Of a stretch of DNA of 10,127 bases, positions 5,941 through 10,127 are shown piece after piece; within the stretch, counting starts at the first letter, position 1, and every line of letters starts with the position of its first letter. Both the position numbers and the translations under genes were made by a program. This DNA comes from JADDRA01 sp038233555. Lineage in GTDB: Bacteria > Actinomycetota > Acidimicrobiia > Acidimicrobiales > CADCSY01. The notes below the pieces were generated by a model. That model was not told where the DNA came from and made no database searches. It worked only from the letters and a program-made list of their open reading frames with translations. The stretch is from assembly GCA_038233555.1 (NCBI GenBank), contig JBBSLT010000085.1:1-10127 (forward strand), written 5' to 3'.

Positions 5941-7140
5941 TCAGGCGAGCAGCTTGGCCAGGCGGACCATGCCCTCCTCGAGGTCGTCGTCGCCGAGGGC
6001 GAAGGAGAGCCGGGCGTAGCCGGGGGTGCCGAACGCCTCGCCGGGCACGAGGGCCACCTTGGCCTCCTCCAGGATCACCTCGGCCAGCTCCAGGGTGGAG
6101 TCGACCTGGCGGCCGGCGATCTGGCGGCCCAGCACCCCCTCGAAGGACGGATAGGCGTAGAAGGCCCCCTCGGGACGCAGGCAGGTCACCCCGGGGAGGG
6201 CCGAGAGCAGCTCGAACATGCGCAGGCGGCGGCGGTCGAAGGCCTCCCGCATGCGCACCACGTCGTCGAGGCTGCCCGACACCGCCGCCAGGGCGGCGCG
6301 CTGGGAGACGTTGGCCACGTTGGAGGTGGTGTGGGACTGGAGGCCGGCGGCGGCGGCGCTGACGTCGGGGGGGGCGATCATCCACCCCACCCTCCAGCCG
6401 GTCATGGCGTAGGTCTTGGCCACCCCGTTGACCACCACGCAGCGGTCGGCCAGCTCCGGCACCAGCACCGGCATGGACGAGAACCGGTGGTGGTCGTAGG
6501 TCAGGTGCTCGTAAATCTCGTCGGTGAGCACCCAGATGCCCCGCTCGGCCGCCCACCGGCCGACGGCCTCGGTCTGCTCGGGCGAGTACACCGCGCCGCT
6601 GGGGTTGGAGGGGGACACAAAGACCAGCACCTTGGTGCGCTCGGTGGTGGCTGCCTGCAGTTGCTCGACGCTCACCTTGAACCCGCTGGCGGCATCGGTG
6701 GGCACCACCACGGCGGTGGCGCCGAAGAGGGCGACGGGCTCGGGATAGGTGGTCCAGTAGGGGGCGGGCAACAGGACTTCGTCGCCGGGGTCGAGCAGCG
6801 TGGCGAACGCGGTGTAGATGGCGTGCTTGCCCCCGTTGGTGACGAGCACCTGCGACGCCTCCACCTCCAGGCCGGAGTCCCGCTTGGTCTTGGCGGCGAT
6901 GGCCGCCCGCAGCTCGGGCAGGCCGGCGGCGGGGGTGTAGCGGTGGTTGCGGGGGTCGTGGCAGGCGGCGGCGGCCGCCTCCACCACGTGGGCGGGGCTG
7001 GGGAAGTCGGGCTCGCCGGCGGCGAAGACGATGACGTCCTCGCCGGCGGCCTTGAGGGCCTTGGCCCGAGCGTCCACGGCCAGGGTGGCGGAAGGGGTGA
7101 TGGCTCCCACGCGTTCGGAGATGCGAGGCATGTCCGCCAT
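5941..7140 (-). CDS. aspC: Aspartate aminotransferase (class I PLP-dependent, I-gamma type)
   Basis: Transfers the amino group between glutamate and oxaloacetate/aspartate; may also serve other acceptors. 399 residues, a normal length. Visible PLP-site residues: N179 (SPSNPSG), D207 and Y210 (TDEIYEH), the Schiff-base lysine K242 in VAKTYAMTGWRVGW, R250, and R377 (YARLSF) for the substrate alpha-carboxylate. The N-terminal AGEPDFPSP block is typical of the prokaryotic I-gamma group. Start: ATG at 7140 gives MADMPRISERVG; an ATG at 7131 is an alternative. Neither has a convincing ribosome-binding site, and only 9 bp separate 7140 from the divergent serC start, so a leaderless transcript is likely. 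The name follows the common use for this group; broader specificity is possible. Confidence 0.92.
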   Translation of the reverse strand: MADMPRISERVGAITPSATLAVDARAKALKAAGEDVIVFAAGEPDFPSPAHVVEAAAAACHDPRNHRYTPAAGLPELRAAIAAKTKRDSGLEVEASQVLVTNGGKHAIYTAFATLLDPGDEVLLPAPYWTTYPEPVALFGATAVVVPTDAASGFKVSVEQLQAATTERTKVLVFVSPSNPSGAVYSPEQTEAVGRWAAERGIWVLTDEIYEHLTYDHHRFSSMPVLVPELADRCVVVNGVAKTYAMTGWRVGWMIAPPDVSAAAAGLQSHTTSNVANVSQRAALAAVSGSLDDVVRMREAFDRRRLRMFELLSALPGVTCLRPEGAFYAYPSFEGVLGRQIAGRQVDSTLELAEVILEEAKVALVPGEAFGTPGYARLSFALGDDDLEEGMVRLAKLLA

Positions 7141-7149
7141 AGTGGCAGA
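7141..7149. promoter_or_regulatory. Minimal divergent start region between aspC and serC (promoters must lie in the facing genes)
   Basis: Start codons of the two divergent genes are separated by only 9 bp, so neither can carry a normal 5' leader or ribosome-binding site. CATAGT at 7138-7143 (plus) ends 6 nt before the serC GTG and keeps the A2/T6 core of a -10 box, as expected for a leaderless mRNA; it overlaps the aspC ATG. The facing -10 for aspC is not obvious (CACTCT is the best fit). Confidence 0.4.
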
Positions 7150-8292
7150 GTGACGACCGCAGACCTACCCGACATCCGTATCCCCACCGACCTGCTCCCC
7201 GCCGACGGCCGCTTCGGCTGCGGGCCCTCCAAGGTCAGGCCCGAGGCCCTCGCTGCGCTGGCCGAGGTGGGAGCCTCCTGGATGGGCACCAGCCACCGCC
7301 AGAAGCCGGTCAAGGCGGTGGTGGCCTCGGTGCGCCAGGGCCTGGCCGAGCTGTTGCGCCTGCCCGACGGCTACGAGGTGCTGCTGGGCAACGGCGGCAC
7401 CACCGCCTTTTGGGATGCCGCCGTCTTCGGGCTCATCCAGACCCGCAGCCAGCATCTGGCCTTCGGCGAGTTCTCCTCCAAGTTCGGCGCCGCCGTGGCC
7501 GCCGCCCCTCACCTGAAGACGCCCAGCATCATCGAGTCGCCGCCCGGCACCCATCCCCTCGCCCATGCCGAGGACGGCATCGACCTCTATGCCCTTACCC
7601 ACAACGAGACGTCCACCGGGGTGGCCATGCCCCTGCACCGCCCCGACGGCGTGGCCCCGACCGAGGCGCTAGTGGCCGTCGACGCCACCTCGGGGGCTGG
7701 GGCCATCGACTTCGACCCCACCGAGGTCGACGTCTACTACTTCGCCCCCCAAAAGGCGCTCGGCAGCGACGGCGGCCTGTGGCTGGCGGCGTGCTCCCCT
7801 GCCGCAGTCGAGCGCATCGGGGCGGTGGCCGCCTCGGGCCGGTGGCGCCCATCGTCGCTCGACCTCGTCATCGCCCTCGACAACAGCCGCCTGGACCAGA
7901 CCTACAACACCCCGGCGCTGGCCACCCTGTTCCTGCTCGACCACCAGCTCCAGTGGCTCAACGGCCAGGGCGGTCTGGCCTGGTCGGCCGGGCGCTGCGG
8001 GCGCTCGGCGGCCACCATCTACGGCTGGGCCGAGGCCAGCGACTACGCCAGCCCGTTCGTGGCCGACCCGGCCCAGCGCAGCCCGGTGGTGGCCACCATC
8101 GATCTGGCCGACGGCGCCGCCGACGCCGGGGTCGTGAGCAGAGTGCTACGGGCCAACGGCATCGTCGACACCGAGGCCTACCGCAAGCTCGGCCGCAACC
8201 AGGTGCGCATCGGCCTGTTCCCGGCGGTGGACCCCGACGACGTGGCCGCCTTGGTGGGCTGCATCGACCACGTGGTGGCGGCGCTGGCGTAG
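7150..8292 (+). CDS. serC: Phosphoserine aminotransferase
   Basis: Converts 3-phosphohydroxypyruvate plus glutamate to 3-phosphoserine, second step of serine synthesis, using PLP. 380 residues, matching the longer actinobacterial/mycobacterial SerC (about 376). It carries the family opening DGRFGCGPSKVRPEAL (19-34), the GTSHRQKPVK segment (46-55), GNGGTTAFWD (80-89), THNETSTGV (150-158) and the PLP lysine K202 in FAPQKALGSDGG. GTG at 7150 is the only start consistent with the family N-terminus (VTTADLPDIRIPTDLLPADG); no in-frame ATG is closer and the frame simply continues back through antisense aspC. No ribosome-binding site fits, pointing to leaderless translation. Divergent from aspC and separated from serA by it, so serA and serC are on opposite strands and independently expressed. 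Confidence 0.94.
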   Translation: MTTADLPDIRIPTDLLPADGRFGCGPSKVRPEALAALAEVGASWMGTSHRQKPVKAVVASVRQGLAELLRLPDGYEVLLGNGGTTAFWDAAVFGLIQTRSQHLAFGEFSSKFGAAVAAAPHLKTPSIIESPPGTHPLAHAEDGIDLYALTHNETSTGVAMPLHRPDGVAPTEALVAVDATSGAGAIDFDPTEVDVYYFAPQKALGSDGGLWLAACSPAAVERIGAVAASGRWRPSSLDLVIALDNSRLDQTYNTPALATLFLLDHQLQWLNGQGGLAWSAGRCGRSAATIYGWAEASDYASPFVADPAQRSPVVATIDLADGAADAGVVSRVLRANGIVDTEAYRKLGRNQVRIGLFPAVDPDDVAALVGCIDHVVAALA

Positions 8293-8393
8293 CCCGCGGC
8301 AGCGGTCCGCCCACCCCACCGGCCCGACCGCCGCCCTTCAACCCGTCGTGGCGTGTTGCAGGACGGTCGTACCTTGCGGAAACCGGGCGGTGC

Positions 8394-8771
8394 TCAGCCG
8401 GCGTCGACGAGCGCCACGTCGTAGGCAGCGATGCGCCGGTCGGCCGTAATGAGCGTCAGGCGCTCAGCACGGGCCTGCGCCACGAGCAGGCGGTCGAACG
8501 GGTCACGATGGTGCATCGGTAGGTCCGCCACCGCAAGGCCATGATCGGCATCGAGCCGCAGAACCTGAACGCCGCTTTGCACCACATGCTCACGCAGGTC
8601 GCGCGGGACCGAGAGCTTGCCGATCGCAGCCTTCACGCCGATCTCTGCGAACGACACGACGCTGAACAGCACGTCGGTAGCCTGCTCGATCGCCTCTCGC
8701 GCGGCCGAGGAGACGGTTCGTGATCCTCCCAGCTCCCAAAGCACGACGTGGGTATCCAGCAGCAGCCTCAT
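8394..8771 (-). CDS. vapC: VapC-type PIN-domain toxin ribonuclease
   Basis: Predicted Mg2+-dependent endoribonuclease of a type II toxin-antitoxin pair. 125 residues with the PIN-domain acidic set: D6 (LLLDTHVVLW), E43 (FAEIGVKAAIGKL), D90/D93 (HHRDPFDRLLVAQA) and D111 (LITADRRI). The L-x-x-P-x-H-H-x-D-P-F-D-R block is characteristic of the VapC subgroup partnered with Phd/YefM-like antitoxins. The ATG overlaps the antitoxin stop as ATGA, the normal translational coupling in which the antitoxin comes first. No RNA target can be assigned. Convergent with serC; the 101-bp gap between them has only a weak imperfect inverted repeat (CCGTC 8343-8347 with GACGG 8362-8366) and no clear terminator. 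Confidence 0.92.
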   Translation of the reverse strand: MRLLLDTHVVLWELGGSRTVSSAAREAIEQATDVLFSVVSFAEIGVKAAIGKLSVPRDLREHVVQSGVQVLRLDADHGLAVADLPMHHRDPFDRLLVAQARAERLTLITADRRIAAYDVALVDAG

Positions 8772-9013
8772 GTGGGCTCGTCGAGAAGCTCATCGAGTTC
8801 ATCCTCGGTGAACTCGAAGTCGTCGGCCATCGAGATGCGGCCGGCAAGTGAACCGCGCGCCGCGAGGAACCGCGACCCGGGTGTGGTCCGCTCGATCCGG
8901 GTGAGCCGCGCCACGGGAACGCCGTCGCGGGCAATCTCGACGTCCTCCCCCGCTTCCACCCTCGCGAGCAGCTTCGAGAGGTCCGTCTTGGCTTGGCCGA
9001 CATTCACCAACAT
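8768..9013 (-). CDS. vapB: Phd/YefM-family antitoxin (VapB partner)
   Basis: 81 residues. The N-terminal half, MLVNVGQAKTDLSKLLARVE followed by AGEDVEIARDGVPVARL, is the Phd/YefM DNA-binding and dimerisation fold: it begins with V-N-V-x-x-A-K-T-x-L-S-x-L-L, then G-E-x-V-x-I-A-R-x-G-x-P-V-A-R-L. The acidic C-terminus (DDFEFTEDELDELLDEPT) is typical of the flexible segment that wraps and blocks the VapC active site. The start is set at the ATG at 9013, where the family begins; a TTG at 9040 would add nine residues. GAGGAG lies 13 nt upstream, farther than ideal. The short inverted repeat CTTG-GT-CAAG at 9032-9041 is a possible autoregulatory operator, weakly supported. Confidence 0.9.
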   Translation of the reverse strand: MLVNVGQAKTDLSKLLARVEAGEDVEIARDGVPVARLTRIERTTPGSRFLAARGSLAGRISMADDFEFTEDELDELLDEPT

Positions 9014-9076
9014 GCCAGGAAGCGTACTCCTCTTGGTCAAGGTTGGCTAAGCCGAATGAGCCGCCGGGTTCCAGAC

Positions 9077-10105
9077 CTATCCTCCCGAGGCGTCCTGCAC
9101 CCGTTGGCGGCCGGCGGAGACGAAGGGCATCATCGCCCGCAGCTCCTCGCCCACCTGCTCGATCTGGTGGCTGGCCCCCTGCTCGCGTAGCTCGTTGAAC
9201 CGCTGGCGACCGCCCCGGCTCTCGGCGATCCACTCCTCGGCAAAGGTGCCGTCGCGGATCTCCTCGAGGATGCGGCGCATCTCCGCCTTGGTCTCCGGAC
9301 CCACGATGCGCGGCCCCCGGGTGAGGTCGCCGTACTCGGCGGTATCGGAGATGGAGTAGCGCATGCCGGTGATGCCCTGCTCGTACATCAGGTCGACGAT
9401 GAGCTTGAGCTCGTGCAGGCACTCGAAGTAGGCCGACTCCGGCTGGTAGCCGGCCTCCACCAGGGTCTCGAACCCGGCTTGGACCAGAGCGGTGATGCCC
9501 CCGCAGAGCACCACCTGCTCACCGAAGAGGTCGGTCTCGGTCTCTTCGTCGAAGGTGGTCTCGAGCACCCCAGCCCGGGTCCCGCCGATGGCCTGGGCGT
9601 AGGACAGGGCCAGTTCCCGGGCCTTGCCCGAGGCGTCTTGGGCCACGGCGATGAGGCAGGGCACGCCGCCGCCGGTCTCGTAGGTGCGCCGCACGAGGTG
9701 GCCCGGCCCCTTGGGAGCCACCATGCCCACGTCCACCCCGTCGGGGGGGGTGATCTGGTCGAAGCGGATGTTGAAGCCGTGGGCGAAGAACAGGGCGTCG
9801 CCGGGCTGGAGGTTGGGCTCGATCGACTCCTCGTAGACGGCGCCCTGCTCGGTGTCGGGCAGCAGGAGCATCACCAGGTCGGCCTCGGCTGCGGCCTCGG
9901 CCACGCTCGTGACCCGGAGCCCGGCGGCCTCGGCCTTGGCCCGCGACGACGAGCCTTCCCGCAGGCCCACCCGCACGTCGACCCCGGCCTCAGCCAGGTT
10001 CAGGGCGTGGGCATGGCCTTGGGAGCCGTAGCCGATCACGGCCACCTTCCGGGCCCGGATGAGTCCGGGGTCGGCATCCTTGTCGTAGTACACCGTCGCT
10101 GCCAT
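9077..10105 (-). CDS. ilvC: Ketol-acid reductoisomerase (class I, NADPH type)
   Basis: Isomerises and reduces acetolactate/acetohydroxybutyrate to the dihydroxy acids of valine/leucine/isoleucine synthesis; cytosolic, Mg2+-dependent. 342 residues, the short class I length. Rossmann motif GYGSQGHAHALN (25-36); cofactor loop LREGSSSR (48-55) with R49 and serines 52/54 that normally choose NADPH. Catalytic residues all present: H109, K132 (PKGPGH), D192 and E196 (ETDLFGEQ), E228 and E232 (ECLHELK), S253 (SISDTAEYGD). The ATG at 10105 is preceded by AAGGGAG with an 8-nt gap, a good ribosome-binding site. Upstream neighbours (in many actinomycetes ilvB and ilvN) lie outside the window. VapBC follows 63 bp downstream on the same strand. 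Confidence 0.97.
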   Translation of the reverse strand: MAATVYYDKDADPGLIRARKVAVIGYGSQGHAHALNLAEAGVDVRVGLREGSSSRAKAEAAGLRVTSVAEAAAEADLVMLLLPDTEQGAVYEESIEPNLQPGDALFFAHGFNIRFDQITPPDGVDVGMVAPKGPGHLVRRTYETGGGVPCLIAVAQDASGKARELALSYAQAIGGTRAGVLETTFDEETETDLFGEQVVLCGGITALVQAGFETLVEAGYQPESAYFECLHELKLIVDLMYEQGITGMRYSISDTAEYGDLTRGPRIVGPETKAEMRRILEEIRDGTFAEEWIAESRGGRQRFNELREQGASHQIEQVGEELRAMMPFVSAGRQRVQDASGG

Positions 10106-10111
10106 TCAGTG

Positions 10112-10122
10112 CTCTCCCTTCG
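10112..10122 (-). promoter_or_regulatory. ilvC: Shine-Dalgarno of ilvC
   Basis: Minus strand GAAGGGAGAGC ends about 6 nt before the ilvC ATG (10105). It is the clearest ribosome-binding site in the window and fixes the ilvC start; most other genes here lack one this good. Confidence 0.7.
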
Positions 10123-10127
10123 GGTTC

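Noticed and set aside
4182..7149. Very long plus-strand open frames (over 700 codons) opposite serA and aspC
   Set aside because: They are GC-rich antisense shadows with His/Gly/Arg-biased composition; only the part from 7150 onward (serC) has real protein features.
8343..8366. Inverted repeat CCGTC...GACGG as a terminator for serC or vapC
   Set aside because: Only 5 paired bases plus 2 across a mismatch, a 14-nt interior and no T tract on either strand.

Overview
High-GC DNA (mostly C or G at third codon positions) with actinobacterial protein styles: a SerA with ASB plus ACT domains, the long SerC form, and a single-Asp-type class I aminotransferase. Together with the gene mix this suggests an actinomycete, perhaps of the Acidimicrobiia. 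That placement is inference; there is no rRNA in the window. The theme is amino-acid biosynthesis (leucine/branched-chain and serine), interrupted by small accessory genes and two gene remnants.

Layout: (1) 1-125, minus: the first 41 codons of a probable SAM-dependent methyltransferase, overlapping the leuA stop by GTGA. (2) 122-1669, minus: leuA (2-isopropylmalate synthase). Its 5' region (1700-1824) holds a leucine-rich 19-residue leader ORF, a 10-bp hairpin and an intrinsic terminator with a U tract, a textbook arrangement for ribosome-mediated attenuation. (3) 1909-2116, plus: the C-terminal remnant of a vanadium-dependent haloperoxidase/PAP2 protein, truncated and frameshifted. (4) 2166-2947, plus: a membrane-anchored repeat-containing protein with a sunset-like C-terminus, then a three-cysteine ferredoxin 8 bp downstream. 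(5) 2991-3935, minus: a lipoprotein thermonuclease with an Excalibur-like tail; just upstream, 3935-4169, lies what looks like an internally deleted DNA glycosylase. (6) 4170-5732 serA and 5941-7140 aspC, both minus, separated by a hairpin-rich gap. (7) 7150-8292 serC on plus, divergent from aspC with only 9 bp between start codons. (8) 8394-9013, minus: a VapBC toxin-antitoxin pair. (9) 9077-10105, minus: ilvC, with its Shine-Dalgarno at the right edge.

How the genes fit: IlvC makes the dihydroxy-acid precursor of valine/isoleucine (and of leucine through 2-ketoisovalerate), and LeuA commits 2-ketoisovalerate to leucine. SerA and SerC are the first two steps of phosphoserine synthesis, and AspC supplies aspartate/glutamate amino-group exchange. 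In many Actinobacteria ilvC and serA sit near each other (ilvBNC-serA-leuB order); here the ancestral neighbourhood seems to have been opened by VapBC, a serC/aspC divergent pair, a nuclease and decayed genes.

No CRISPR array, tRNA, rRNA, insertion sequence or phage gene is visible. I do not see a wholly new multi-gene system; the strongest unexplained or under-described items are the leuA leader/attenuator, the two pseudogene remnants, and the 9-bp divergent aspC/serC start region.
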